Positions 6,965 through 16,259 of a DNA stretch of 43,627 nucleotides are shown here, piece by piece. The notes below the pieces were generated by a model. The model saw nothing but the letters and a program-made list of their open reading frames with translations, was not told the DNA's origin and did not search any database. How positions within the stretch are numbered: the first letter of the stretch is position 1; each line of letters begins with the position of its first letter. Both the position numbers and the translations under genes were made by a program. This DNA is from Prevotella sp. (GTDB lineage Bacteria; Bacteroidota; Bacteroidia; Bacteroidales; Bacteroidaceae). Where the stretch lies: contig JAILFU010000036.1 in NCBI GenBank assembly GCA_024697405.1, positions 1 through 43,627 on the forward strand, given 5' to 3'.

Positions 6965-9001
6965 TTACCACAAAGGCAGACGCTGATCCTTGGGGATGAA
7001 CATTTTGTCGCCAGGCTTCACGCCAAATGCCTCGTACCACATGTCGATGTGGGGCAGTGCGCCATTCACACGCCAGCGGCCCAGGGAATGGGGATCGCTC
7101 TTCGTGCGGTTGCGAATCTCCTCATCGGTGATGTTGCCAGCCCACACGCCGGCGTATGCCAGGAAGAAGCGCTGCTCGGGAGAAAGACCGTCGATGGCGG
7201 TCAGCGGCTGGCGCTTCACAGCGTTCTTGAAGGCAGCAAAAGCCACCTGCAGACCTCCGTGGTCGGCCAGGTTCTCGCCCAGCGTCAGACGGCCGTTGGC
7301 ATTGAGGTCGGGCAGCACCTTGATGGCCGAGAAGAAGTCAGCATACTTGTCGGTGCGCTCCTTGAACTGTGCGCCGTCGCTCTCCTTCCACCAGTCGTGC
7401 ATGTTGCCGTCCTTGTCGAACTGACGTCCCTGGTCGTCGAAGCCGTGGGTCATCTCGTGGCCGATGACCACGCCGATGGCACCGTAGTTGAAAGCATCGT
7501 CAGCCTCCATGTCGAAGAAAGGCTTCTGCAGGATGCCTGCGGGGAAGCAAATCTCGTTGGTCGTGGGGTTATAGTAGGCGTTGACAGTCTGCGGGTTCAT
7601 GTACCAGTCGTCACGGTCCACAGGCTTGCCGGCAGTATGGTCTATCTGCCATGCCGTCCAGAACTTGCGGCACTCGCGGATATTCTCGTAGTACGACTTA
7701 GCGGGGTCGATGCTCAGCTTCGTCATGTCAGTCCACTTGTCGGGATAGCCCACCTTCACGTAGAAGGTGTTCAGCTTCAGCAGGGCGTTCACCTTCGTCG
7801 AGTCACTCATCCAGTCCTGTGCGGCAATGCGCTCGCCGAGGGCAATCTGCAGGTTCTTCACCAGCTCCACCATGCGCTTCTTGGCTGCCTCGGGGAAATA
7901 CTTCTCGGCATAGATCTTACCCAGCGCCTCGCCCATCTGGCCCTCGACCTGCTGTGTGGCACGGTGCCACAGGGGATGGTCTTCCTTTCGGCCCGACATC
8001 ACCTTGCCAAAGAACTCGAAGTTGGCAGCCTGCGTGGCATCGTCGAGGAAGCTGGCAGAAGACATGATCTGTCCCCACTCCATGTAGTCGCGGTACTCTT
8101 CGGCGGTCATCGTGGTGATGAGCTGGTTGAGTCCGGCGAAGAACTCCGGCTGGCCCACGATGAGCTCCTGGCAGTACTTCGAGTCGATGCCGGCCGCATT
8201 AGCCTGGCGCTCCAGCTGGATGTTGGGATAGTTGGAGGCAAACTCCTTGAGCGTGGTCTTGTTGTAGTTGCGCTGCGGGTCGCGCAGCTCGGTGCGCGAG
8301 CGGCTCACCTTGGCCAGTTCCGTCTCCAGACGCATGATGTTCTTCATCTTCTTCGTAGCCTGGCTCTTGGAGAAGCCGAAGAGCTGGAACATACGCACGA
8401 TGTGCTTTTTGTACTCCTCACGAATCTTCGTCGTCTCCGGGTCGGTATCCAGATAATAGTCCTTCATACCCAGCGTCAGACCGCCCTGCGACACTTGCAG
8501 GATGTTCTGCGAGGCGTTCTTGTCGTCGGCAGAGATGCCGGCACGCATGAACTCGTTGTTGCCGTAGGGAGCCAGCTGCAGCTGGATGTCGAAGAGCTGG
8601 TCCTTTGTCTTGGCTTTCTCCATCTGCTGGATGATGTCCATGCCGGGAGCCACGCCGTCGTTGTTGCGGCGCACGCTGTCCATAGCCAGCTTGTAGAGGT
8701 CGGAGAGCTTCTTCTCGGTCGAGCCGACCTTGTAGATGCCGTGCAGCAGCTCGTCGAGGATGCCGTTGATGCGCTTGTTGTTGTCCTCGCCCAGCTTGTC
8801 GAACGAGCCGAAGCGGCTGTAGGCGGCAGGAAGCGGATTCTTCTGCATCCATCCGCCACAGGCATACTGATAGAAGTCATCGGCAGGGCGTGCCGACTTG
8901 TCGAGGTTGCTCAGGTCAATGCCTGAGGCCAGCTGCTGTGCAGCTGCCGAAAGTGAAATGGCTGAGAGTGCCATCGTCGTAATGAATAGTTTTAATCTCA
9001 T
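6965..9001 (-). CDS. pepO: M13-family zinc endopeptidase
   Basis: Neprilysin-like metallopeptidase that cleaves oligopeptides. The 678-residue protein begins with a signal peptide (cleavage probably after the SAAAQQ region, about residue 22), so it acts outside the cytoplasm. The zinc site is HEMTH at about 515-519, with the third ligand Glu in GENLADHGG at about 576. NAYYNPTTNEICFPAGILQ (about 474-492) is the substrate-binding region of the family. Length is normal for PepO. It starts 7 bp after the fmt stop, so it is the last gene of a minus-strand unit. Its own stop abuts a repeat element. Confidence 0.92.
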   Translation of the reverse strand: MRLKLFITTMALSAISLSAAAQQLASGIDLSNLDKSARPADDFYQYACGGWMQKNPLPAAYSRFGSFDKLGEDNNKRINGILDELLHGIYKVGSTEKKLSDLYKLAMDSVRRNNDGVAPGMDIIQQMEKAKTKDQLFDIQLQLAPYGNNEFMRAGISADDKNASQNILQVSQGGLTLGMKDYYLDTDPETTKIREEYKKHIVRMFQLFGFSKSQATKKMKNIMRLETELAKVSRSRTELRDPQRNYNKTTLKEFASNYPNIQLERQANAAGIDSKYCQELIVGQPEFFAGLNQLITTMTAEEYRDYMEWGQIMSSASFLDDATQAANFEFFGKVMSGRKEDHPLWHRATQQVEGQMGEALGKIYAEKYFPEAAKKRMVELVKNLQIALGERIAAQDWMSDSTKVNALLKLNTFYVKVGYPDKWTDMTKLSIDPAKSYYENIRECRKFWTAWQIDHTAGKPVDRDDWYMNPQTVNAYYNPTTNEICFPAGILQKPFFDMEADDAFNYGAIGVVIGHEMTHGFDDQGRQFDKDGNMHDWWKESDGAQFKERTDKYADFFSAIKVLPDLNANGRLTLGENLADHGGLQVAFAAFKNAVKRQPLTAIDGLSPEQRFFLAYAGVWAGNITDEEIRNRTKSDPHSLGRWRVNGALPHIDMWYEAFGVKPGDKMFIPKDQRLPLW

Positions 9002-9007
9002 ATTATA

Positions 9008-9994
9008 TTATAATAAAATTTGTTTCCCATCATGCCAGAATCCGTTGAGGAATGCCTGGGCTTCCATCCTTTTCTTACCTGCCGGCTGCAGCTCGTCTAT
9101 CTGAAGCAGAGCATCACGGCAGACGACATAGAGATGTCGCTTGTCGCGTACCAGCGTACCGGGAACCTCGCTGGACTGGCCGGTGGGGAGAGCGCCGTCG
9201 GCGGGCAGCTTCGTCCGGAAGATTTTCAACACGGTCTCAGTGCCGTCGGCAGCTTTGAGCATGGTCCATGCGCCAGGAACGGGCGACAGTCCTCTGACGA
9301 AATTATAAATATTGCGGGCCGGCTGCTCCCAGTTGATGCGACAGTTGTCCTTGAACAACTTCGGAGCGGCATGCACAGCCAGCTTTTCGTCTTGGGGAAG
9401 GGATGCCGGCTTGCCGTCGGCAGCAATAATGTCTTCCAGGGTCTCCAGACAAAGTGCTGCCCCGAGGTGCATCAGACCGTCGTAGACATACTCCACGTCG
9501 GCCGTGTCGGGAATGTCGAACGGCTTCTGACGGATGATGCGGCCTGTATCTATGTCGTGGTCGAGGAAGAAGGTGGTCACGCCGGTACGGGTCTCGCCGT
9601 TGATGACAGCCCAGTTGATAGGTGCTGCCCCACGGTAGTCGGGCAGCAAGGCGGCATGTACATTGAAAGTGCCGTACCGGGGCATGGCCCACACCACCTC
9701 GGGCAGCATGCGGAAGGCCACCACCACCTGCAGATTGGGCTGCCAGGAGCGCAACTGCTCCAAGAAGGCGGGGTCTTTCATCTTTTCAGGCTGCAGCACG
9801 GGCAGGCCATGCTCCAGCGCATACTGTTTCACGGCAGGAGGCTGCAGTACCGACCCATGACGGCCAACTGGCTTGTCGGGCTGCGTCACCACGCCCACCA
9901 CGGGATAATGGTTCTCAACCAGGGCCTTGAGGGTTTCCACCGCAAACTCCGGTGTGCCCATAAACACAATGCGTAAATCGTCCTTATTCATCAT
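9008..9994 (-). CDS. fmt: Methionyl-tRNA formyltransferase
   Basis: Formylates Met-tRNAi with 10-formyltetrahydrofolate for translation initiation. The 328-residue protein has the N-terminal Rossmann-like domain FMGTPEFAV (about residues 11-19). The catalytic Asn and His lie in FNVHAALLPDYRGAAPI (N about 111, H about 113) and the catalytic Asp in FLDHDIDTG (about 149). The C-terminal OB-like domain follows from about residue 215. It lies between the ClC channel gene and pepO on the same strand, 61 bp after the former. That gap contains AATTCTTCACTCATCATTCT-like low-complexity sequence. Confidence 0.93.
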   Translation of the reverse strand: MMNKDDLRIVFMGTPEFAVETLKALVENHYPVVGVVTQPDKPVGRHGSVLQPPAVKQYALEHGLPVLQPEKMKDPAFLEQLRSWQPNLQVVVAFRMLPEVVWAMPRYGTFNVHAALLPDYRGAAPINWAVINGETRTGVTTFFLDHDIDTGRIIRQKPFDIPDTADVEYVYDGLMHLGAALCLETLEDIIAADGKPASLPQDEKLAVHAAPKLFKDNCRINWEQPARNIYNFVRGLSPVPGAWTMLKAADGTETVLKIFRTKLPADGALPTGQSSEVPGTLVRDKRHLYVVCRDALLQIDELQPAGKKRMEAQAFLNGFWHDGKQILL

Positions 9995-10055
9995 TATTCA
10001 TCAAAAAGCGGTAGCCAATTCTTCACTCATCATTCTCCACTAGGGCGCAGCCCGC

Positions 10056-11852
10056 CTAATCTTCACTCATGTCTGCCACCATCTTGCGGTACTGTGTCAA
10101 GACATGATCGCGGGAGAGGTAGCCCTTCAGGTGACCGTCGGCATCGAGTACGGGCAGATAGTCAGCATGGGTGTCATCGAAAGTACGCATGACTATGGTC
10201 ATGGGCAGGCTGTCGGTAAGTATGGCCGACGGTTCCTGCATGAGCTGGCTGGCGGTGAAATGGTGGTAGAGCTCGATGCGGAACACCACGTGCCGGATGT
10301 TCTTGATGCTGATCTCGCCGAGCAGGCAGCCAGCGGCATCGAGCACGGGGATGACACTTCCCTTGGAGCTGCTGATCTTGCGGACAATGCCGGCAAGCTC
10401 AGTATCGGGGCCAACGGACATATAGTCGCGGTCAATGACGCTGTCGAGCTGCATCAGGGTGAGCACAGCGTGGTCGGTATGGTGGGTGATGAGCTTTCCC
10501 TCGCGTGCCAAACGCGTGGCGTAGATGCTGTGAGGCTCGAAGATATTGATAGTCAGGTAGCTGCACACCGACACAATCATCAGTGGGAGGAACAGACTGT
10601 AGCCTCCTGTCAGCTCGGCAATAAGGAAAATGCCCGTCAATGGAGCATGCATCACGCCCGACATGACACCGGCCATGCCCATCAGGGCGAAATTCTTCTC
10701 GGGCACGTGAATGCCTAGCTGGTAGATATTCCACAGCCGGGAGAAGAAGAAGCCGCTGAAACAGCCAATGAACAACGAGGGAGCAAACGTACCGCCGCAG
10801 CCGCCTCCGCCATTGGTCGCAGAAGTGGCAAATACTTTAGTGAGCAGTACCAGTCCGACGTAGATGACGAGCAAATTCTCCTGGCCGGCGAAGAGCGAAT
10901 TGTTCAGTATCTGGCTCCAGTCGCTCTCGTCCCTGCCGTTGAGCAGCAGGTTGATGCTGTTATAGCCTTCGCCGAAGAGGGAGGGAAAGAGGAAGATGAG
11001 CAGTGAGAGCAGCGAGCCGCCGATGGCCAGCTTTACATAGGGGTGGTTTTTCAGACGTGCGAACATATATTCACAGGAACTCATCGCACGAATGAAATAG
11101 AGGCTGACCAGCCCGCAGAAGACGCCCAGTAAGACGCAGGCCGGGATGCGCTCCACCGTCCAGGAGTCATCCAGATGGAAGGTAAACAGGGCTGCGTCGC
11201 CACTGAATATATAGGTGAAGCAGGTTGCCGTGACACAACTGACGAGGATGGGCATGAGCGAGGCCATGGTGAGGTCGATCATCAGCACTTCCAGCGTAAA
11301 GACGAGTCCGGCAATGGGCGCCTTGAAGATGCCGGCAATGGCACCGGCTGCGCCACAGCCCACAAGGAGCAACAGCGTGCGGCTGTCGAGCCGGAACAGC
11401 TTGCCCAGGTTCGAGCCGATGGCAGAACCTGTGAGGACAATGGGAGCCTCGGCACCGACAGAACCGCCAAAGCCGATAGTAATGGCCGAGGCCACCACAC
11501 TGCTCCAGGTGTTGTGGGCCTTCAGACGTGAGCGGTTCTGGCTGATGGCATAGAGGATACGGGTGATGCCGTGGGAGATGTTGTCCTTCACCACATAGCG
11601 GACGAAAAGCATAGTGAGCAGGATGCCCACAACAGGATAGACCAGGTAGAGGAGGTTAAAGGAACCGGCGTTGAAATTACCAGTCAGGAAGGCCACAATC
11701 TGGTTAATCAGCAAGTGGAGCACGTAGGCCGCCACAGCAGAGAGGAACCCCACGAGGAACGCCAGCATAAGCACAAACATGCGCTCGCTGACATGGGTGG
11801 CTCGCCATGTGTCGACACGTGAGATGAACCGAACCAGTGACTGTGGTTTCAT
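10056..11852 (-). CDS. ClC-family chloride channel or antiporter with CBS domains
   Basis: Membrane chloride transporter of about 598 residues, with a ClC core of many membrane segments followed by a C-terminal CBS pair (about the last 130 residues) that often binds nucleotides. Filter-region motifs are visible: GFGGSVGAEAPIVLTG, which keeps the gating Glu, and GGTFAPSLFIG. The start MKPQSLVRF at 11852 is preferred over an ATG further upstream because it leaves 7 bp after the preceding stop instead of a long overlap. Whether it is a channel or a H+/Cl- antiporter cannot be told from the sequence. It is second in the minus-strand unit that ends with pepO. Confidence 0.85.
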   Translation of the reverse strand: MKPQSLVRFISRVDTWRATHVSERMFVLMLAFLVGFLSAVAAYVLHLLINQIVAFLTGNFNAGSFNLLYLVYPVVGILLTMLFVRYVVKDNISHGITRILYAISQNRSRLKAHNTWSSVVASAITIGFGGSVGAEAPIVLTGSAIGSNLGKLFRLDSRTLLLLVGCGAAGAIAGIFKAPIAGLVFTLEVLMIDLTMASLMPILVSCVTATCFTYIFSGDAALFTFHLDDSWTVERIPACVLLGVFCGLVSLYFIRAMSSCEYMFARLKNHPYVKLAIGGSLLSLLIFLFPSLFGEGYNSINLLLNGRDESDWSQILNNSLFAGQENLLVIYVGLVLLTKVFATSATNGGGGCGGTFAPSLFIGCFSGFFFSRLWNIYQLGIHVPEKNFALMGMAGVMSGVMHAPLTGIFLIAELTGGYSLFLPLMIVSVCSYLTINIFEPHSIYATRLAREGKLITHHTDHAVLTLMQLDSVIDRDYMSVGPDTELAGIVRKISSSKGSVIPVLDAAGCLLGEISIKNIRHVVFRIELYHHFTASQLMQEPSAILTDSLPMTIVMRTFDDTHADYLPVLDADGHLKGYLSRDHVLTQYRKMVADMSED

Positions 11853-11859
11853 CACGGGC

Positions 11860-12300
11860 TTACGACTTGAGCAGTTTATCGATAAAGTCGTCGAGGTCGC
11901 TGTCAAAGCTCTCTAAAGACAGGGGATCGATGATGGCGATGTCGTCATCGACCACATAAAGCTCCTTCAGCGTGTCGCAGTCGTCATCTTCAAGCACGAA
12001 GGAATAGGGCTTGATAATCGACATGTTCTCCAGCACGTCCTTCTGCTTCAGGATGCTCTTCTTGATGCACTCTGCCACATGGTCATAGAAGTCGTCGTCC
12101 TTGTTGTCAATCCACTGCTCCACGACACAACGCATCAGTTCGTTGTCATCGTCGTCGAACGTCATCAGTTCGCCCGACTCCTGGGTCACCCTGACGTGAA
12201 TGTCGGTCATTACCGACGCCTCTTCCGTAGCAGGAAAACGGCTAGCCGTCTTCAACAATGCTCTTTCTATCTGCTGGATAGTCTGGTCTGTAGCTCTCAT
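11860..12300 (-). CDS. Acidic hypothetical protein
   Basis: I do not recognise this 146-residue protein. It is strongly acidic, with runs such as FDDDDNE, NKDDDFYD, LEDDDCD and VVDDD, and no signal peptide or membrane segment. The first 30 residues look helical (TDQTIQQIERALLKTASRF). It is the first gene of the minus-strand unit and lies 7 bp before the ClC gene, with its own promoter upstream. Housekeeping company suggests a conserved cytoplasmic protein. Confidence 0.65.
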   Translation of the reverse strand: MRATDQTIQQIERALLKTASRFPATEEASVMTDIHVRVTQESGELMTFDDDDNELMRCVVEQWIDNKDDDFYDHVAECIKKSILKQKDVLENMSIIKPYSFVLEDDDCDTLKELYVVDDDIAIIDPLSLESFDSDLDDFIDKLLKS

Positions 12301-12329
12301 ATTGCTTTCTCTAATGATATATTAGAATG

Positions 12330-12337
12330 CAAAAGTA
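12330..12337 (-). promoter_or_regulatory. -7 box for the minus-strand unit ending in pepO
   Basis: TACTTTTG on the minus strand fits TAnnTTTG and lies about 30 bp before the ATG at 12300. Upstream of it are GTTAGGAGTTAG words, as at the divergent promoter near 2713. Confidence 0.55.
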
Positions 12338-12457
12338 GTGAAAAGTTAGGAGTTAGTAGCCAGAAGACAGCAGTTAAATGCAGCGCTTTAACGTTTTTTA
12401 TCAGTTCCAATCACAAAAAAACTCCTGACTCCTGACTCCTAACTCCTAACTTATTAG

Positions 12458-12465
12458 TAACTTTG
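12458..12465 (+). promoter_or_regulatory. -7 box for the rseC-rnf operon
   Basis: TAACTTTG ends 8 bp before the rseC ATG, so the leader is very short. It is preceded by tandem ACTCCTGACTCCTGACTCCT words at about 12421-12450 that mirror GTTAGGAGTTAG near 12344 across the divergent intergenic region. Confidence 0.65.
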
Positions 12466-12473
12466 CACCCGCA

Positions 12474-12893
12474 ATGAAGAACCAGATACGTCACGATGGA
12501 ATCGTTGAATCTGTAGATGAAAGGCAGGTGCGAGTTCGCATCGTTCAGGCATCTTCTTGTGCAGGATGCAGTGTGGCAGCCCATTGCCACGCTGCCGAAG
12601 CCAAAGAGAAGCTGGTTGACGTGACAGCAGATGGCCGTCAATGGCAAGTGGGACAAAATGTAGTGGTAACTACAGACAGTGCCGTGGCTTCCAAGGCATT
12701 ACTTATATGCTTTGGACTGCCGTTGATACTTATGCTGGTTATGCTGGTGGTGCTGAAAGCTGTGGGAAGCAGCGAGGGAACGACAGCATTGGTCATGCTA
12801 GGTTCGCTTATTCCTTACTATATTATAGTATGGTTGATGCGAGTCCGCATTGAAAGGAAAATATCGTTCAGACTGGAAGAAACAAACGAATAA
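12474..12893 (+). CDS. rseC: RseC/MucC-family protein
   Basis: Small membrane protein of 139 residues. The family (RseC, MucC) acts in SoxR reduction or sigma-E control in Proteobacteria; in Bacteroidetes it commonly heads the rnf operon. The cysteine cluster CAGC...HC (Cys about 29, 32 and 38) is typical and probably binds metal or undergoes redox change. Two membrane segments follow (about 72-93 and 98-118). It lies 14 bp before rnfB. Its role is probably assembly or electron transfer linked to Rnf, inferred from position. Confidence 0.85.
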   Translation: MKNQIRHDGIVESVDERQVRVRIVQASSCAGCSVAAHCHAAEAKEKLVDVTADGRQWQVGQNVVVTTDSAVASKALLICFGLPLILMLVMLVVLKAVGSSEGTTALVMLGSLIPYYIIVWLMRVRIERKISFRLEETNE

Positions 12894-12907
12894 AACTGGA
12901 AATACTT

Positions 12908-13843
12908 ATGGATTTCATTTTAATTGCGGTGATAGTGCTGGGAGCCATCGGACTCATAGCTGCAGTAGTGCTCTATGTCTGCTCCAAGCGTTTCGCTGTC
13001 TATGAAGACCCGCGCATCAGTCAGGTCAACGAGTTCCTGCCTGGCGCGAATTGCGGCGGGTGCGGATTTGCCGGATGCGGAGGCATGGCCGACGCATTGG
13101 TGAAAGGAGCCGACAAGGGCAGCCTGGAGGGGCTGAACTGTCCCGTTGGAGGCTCGGAGGTGATGGGACGCGTGGCCGACTTGCTGGGCATGGCCATTGC
13201 CAACGGCGAGCCGAAGGTGGCCGTGGTACGTTGCAACGGAAGCTGTGAGCACCGGCCAACGACGGCCACGTATGTAGGGTTGCGCACTTGTGCCGCCATG
13301 CATTCTTGCGGAGCCGGCGAGACTGCCTGCGGCTATGGCTGTCTGGGGTGTGGCGACTGTGTAGCAGCCTGCCAGTTCGACGCCATCCGCATGAACCCCG
13401 AGACTGGCCTTCCCGAGGTGGACGAGGAGAAATGTACCGCTTGTGGAGCCTGCACAAAGGCCTGTCCGCGCAGCATTATCGAGCTGCGTAAGAAAGGGCC
13501 GAAGGGACGGCGTGTCTATGTGTCGTGTGTCAACAAGGACAAGGGTGCCGTATCGATGAAGGCTTGCAAAGTGAGCTGCATCGGCTGTGGCAAGTGTGTG
13601 AAGGAGTGCCAGTTCGAGGCCATCACCCTCACAGGAAGCCTGAGCTATATCGACCCCGACAAGTGCCGTCTTTGCCGCAAGTGTGAGAAGGCTTGTCCGA
13701 CCCACGCCATCGTCGCCGTGAATTTCCCTGCCCCGAAGCCAAAGCCGGAAAATCCGGAAAGTCCGGAAAAACCGGATATTCCAGAAAGACCGGGAACTCC
13801 GGGAACTCCGGAGAATCTTCAAAGAAAGGAGGCAAGCGCATGA
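12908..13843 (+). CDS. rnfB: Rnf complex subunit RnfB
   Basis: Iron-sulfur subunit of the Rnf complex, which couples electron flow between ferredoxin and NAD to Na+ or H+ pumping. It accepts electrons from ferredoxin. The 311-residue protein has one N-terminal membrane segment, a four-Cys cluster site in ANCGGCGFAGCGG plus a later Cys (about residues 49, 52, 57, 78), and four ferredoxin-type CxxCxxCxxxC motifs (from about 140 onward). The last 35 residues form a Pro/Glu-rich tail encoded by imperfect CCGGAAA-type repeats (about 13735-13815), unlike the conserved core. The stop overlaps the rnfC start (ATGA). Confidence 0.93.
   Translation: MDFILIAVIVLGAIGLIAAVVLYVCSKRFAVYEDPRISQVNEFLPGANCGGCGFAGCGGMADALVKGADKGSLEGLNCPVGGSEVMGRVADLLGMAIANGEPKVAVVRCNGSCEHRPTTATYVGLRTCAAMHSCGAGETACGYGCLGCGDCVAACQFDAIRMNPETGLPEVDEEKCTACGACTKACPRSIIELRKKGPKGRRVYVSCVNKDKGAVSMKACKVSCIGCGKCVKECQFEAITLTGSLSYIDPDKCRLCRKCEKACPTHAIVAVNFPAPKPKPENPESPEKPDIPERPGTPGTPENLQRKEASA
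13827..13832 (+). promoter_or_regulatory. Shine-Dalgarno site before rnfC
   Basis: AGGAGG ends 7 bp before the rnfC ATG at 13840 and supports that start. Strong Shine-Dalgarno sites are uncommon in Bacteroidetes. Similar sites precede rnfG (16245-16250) and rnfE (from 16856), each about 9-10 bp from the start codon. Confidence 0.6.
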
Positions 13844-15204
13844 ATATCAGAACATTCCGAATTGGCGGCATTCATCCCGCCGAAAACAAGCTAACCCATG
13901 AAGTGCCTACCAAGGCTGCACCTCTGCCCAAGCAGGCCATCTTCCCGCTGAGCCAGCATATCGGTGCTCCCGCCAAGCCCGTCGTCCAGAAGGGCGACAA
14001 GGTGAAGGTGGGCACGCTCATTGCCGAGGCCGGCGGCTTCGTGTCCGCTCCCATCTTCTCGTCTGTCAGCGGCACCGTCTTCAAGATTGACACGGCCATC
14101 GACGCCACGGGCTACCGCAAGCCCTGCATCATCATCAACGTAGAGGGTGACGAATGGGAGGAGCGCATCGACCGCAGCGACAAGCTGGAACTGGTGAAAG
14201 ACCATCCTGAACTGACCCCTGAGACGATTGTGGAACGCGTCAAGGCAGCAGGCATCACAGGCATGGGCGGTGCCGGTTTCCCCACGTTCATCAAGCTAAC
14301 CCCTCCACCTACGGCCAAGGCTGAATGCGTCATTATCAACGCCGTGGAGTGCGAGCCTTATATCACTGCCGACTACCGTCTGATGATGGAGCATGCCGAC
14401 GAGATACTCGTAGGCCTGGAGCTGCTGATGAAAGCTGCCAAGGTGACTCGCGGCTACATCGGCATAGAGACCAACAAGCCCAAAGCCATCGACCTGCTGA
14501 CCAAAAAGTGTGCCGAAGTTTTCGGGAATACAGAATACCACGTAGAGGTGGTTCCACTTCAGCAACGCTATCCTCAAGGCGGCGAGAAACAGCTGGTCGA
14601 CGCCGTTATCCGCCGTCAGGTTCCTGCTCCTCCCGCCATTCCTGTAAACGTTGGAGCAATAGTTCAAAACGTGGGTACCGCATACGCTGTTTATCAGGCT
14701 GTTATGAAGCATAAGCCGCTCTTCGAGCGCTACACCACCGTGACGGGAAAGCAGCTGGCCTCTCCCGGCAATTTCCTTGTCCGTATGGGTACGCCTATGG
14801 CTGACCTGATTGAGGCCTGCGGCGGCATGCCCGAAGGCGACAACAAGCTGCTGGCTGGCGGCCCGATGATGGGCAAGGCCCTTACTTCGACCGAGGTTCC
14901 CGTCTGCAAGGGTACGAACAGCGTGACCATCCTTTCGGGCGATGATGCACAGCGCAAGGAGCCTCAGCCTTGTATCCGCTGCGCCAAGTGCGTCGGTGCG
15001 TGCCCGATGGGACTGGAACCCTATCTCCTGGCCAAGCTCTCTGCCTACAAGAACTGGGAACGTGCAGAACACGAGGACATTGTCAGCTGCATAGAGTGCG
15101 GCTCGTGCCAGTACACCTGTCCAGCCCACCGTCCGCTGCTCGACCACATCCGTCAGGGAAAGGCCACGGTCATGGGCATTATCCGCAGCAGGAATGTAAA
15201 GTAG
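13840..15204 (+). CDS. rnfC: Rnf complex subunit RnfC
   Basis: Peripheral NADH/FMN-binding subunit of Rnf, related to NuoF. The 454-residue protein starts MNIRTFRIGGIHP, typical of RnfC. It has a glycine-rich nucleotide/flavin site GITGMGGAGFPTF (about residues 140-152), and two [4Fe-4S] sites near the C-terminus, CIRCAKCVGACP and CIECGSCQYTCP. The frame is open further upstream inside rnfB, but the ATG at 13840 with its AGGAGG site is the evident start. It lacks the long repetitive C-terminal extension of some proteobacterial RnfC proteins. Confidence 0.94.
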   Translation: MNIRTFRIGGIHPAENKLTHEVPTKAAPLPKQAIFPLSQHIGAPAKPVVQKGDKVKVGTLIAEAGGFVSAPIFSSVSGTVFKIDTAIDATGYRKPCIIINVEGDEWEERIDRSDKLELVKDHPELTPETIVERVKAAGITGMGGAGFPTFIKLTPPPTAKAECVIINAVECEPYITADYRLMMEHADEILVGLELLMKAAKVTRGYIGIETNKPKAIDLLTKKCAEVFGNTEYHVEVVPLQQRYPQGGEKQLVDAVIRRQVPAPPAIPVNVGAIVQNVGTAYAVYQAVMKHKPLFERYTTVTGKQLASPGNFLVRMGTPMADLIEACGGMPEGDNKLLAGGPMMGKALTSTEVPVCKGTNSVTILSGDDAQRKEPQPCIRCAKCVGACPMGLEPYLLAKLSAYKNWERAEHEDIVSCIECGSCQYTCPAHRPLLDHIRQGKATVMGIIRSRNVK

Positions 15205-15239
15205 TATATTATGTTTAAGACAACGAAGACAAACGGAAA

Positions 15240-16244
15240 ATGAATAAACTAGTTGTTTCACTATCACCCCACGCACACGGAACCGACTCCGTTGAGCGCA
15301 ACATGCGGGGCGTCATCATCGCCCTGCTGCCGGCGCTGCTGGTGTCGTTCTACTATTTCGGCATTGGTTCGGCCATTGTCTGTCTGAGCAGCGTGGCGTC
15401 ATGCGTCCTGCTGGAGTGGGCCATCAACAAATTTCTCCTGAAGAACCCGCGCAACACCATCCTCGACGGCTCTGCCGCCTTGACGGGCCTGCTGTTGGGC
15501 ATGAACATGCCCTCTAACCTGCCCGTATGGATAGTCTTCATCGGTGCGCTGTTCGCCATCGGCGTGGCCAAGATGACCTTCGGCGGACTGGGCAACAACA
15601 TCTTCAACCCTGCCCTCGTAGGCCGCTGTGCGCTGCTGGTGGCTTTCCCCGCCCAGATGACCAGCTGGCCTGAGCCCGGACAGCTGCTCTCGTACACCGA
15701 TGCCACCACGGGAGCCACGCCGCTATCCGTGATGAAGGTAGCCATCAAGACTGGCGATGTCAGCGTGCTCAACGAGCTGCCCGATGCCTTCACCCTACTG
15801 CTGGGTGACAACACGCTGGGAGGCGGCGCCGGCACTATCGGCGAGATTTGCGGACTGGCCCTGCTGATGGGCTTCGTCTACATGCTGTGGAAAAAAATCA
15901 TCACTTGGCATATTCCCGTCAGCATCGTTGGCACCGTCTTCGCCTTCAGCGCCGTCATGCACCTCATCAACCCCATCTATGCCGACCCCACGACGGTCAT
16001 CCTCAGTGGCGGACTGCTGCTCGGTGCCATCTTCATGGCCACCGACTATGTCACCTCACCCATGACCCCGAAGGGACAACTCATCTACGGCGTATGCATC
16101 GGCCTGCTGACCATTGTCATCCGCAACTGGGGCAGCTATCCTGAGGGCATGTCGTTCGCCATCCTCATCTTGAACGCCTTTACACCACTCATCAACAACT
16201 ATGTTAAACCTACGCGCTTCGGCGAAGTGCCTGTAAAACAGTAA
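15240..16244 (+). CDS. rnfD: Rnf complex subunit RnfD
   Basis: Integral membrane subunit of Rnf, 334 residues with many hydrophobic segments. It carries covalently bound FMN; the attachment threonine is likely the last residue of DATTGAT (about 160), matching the SGAT-type motif. Homologous to NqrB. It lies 35 bp after rnfC and 15 bp before rnfG. Confidence 0.94.
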   Translation: MNKLVVSLSPHAHGTDSVERNMRGVIIALLPALLVSFYYFGIGSAIVCLSSVASCVLLEWAINKFLLKNPRNTILDGSAALTGLLLGMNMPSNLPVWIVFIGALFAIGVAKMTFGGLGNNIFNPALVGRCALLVAFPAQMTSWPEPGQLLSYTDATTGATPLSVMKVAIKTGDVSVLNELPDAFTLLLGDNTLGGGAGTIGEICGLALLMGFVYMLWKKIITWHIPVSIVGTVFAFSAVMHLINPIYADPTTVILSGGLLLGAIFMATDYVTSPMTPKGQLIYGVCIGLLTIVIRNWGSYPEGMSFAILILNAFTPLINNYVKPTRFGEVPVKQ

Positions 16245-16259
16245 AGGAGGAACAGAACA

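Noticed and set aside
6815..8926. Long open frame on the plus strand opposite pepO
   Set aside because: It is the antisense shadow of a well-supported M13 peptidase; the high GC at third positions keeps it open.
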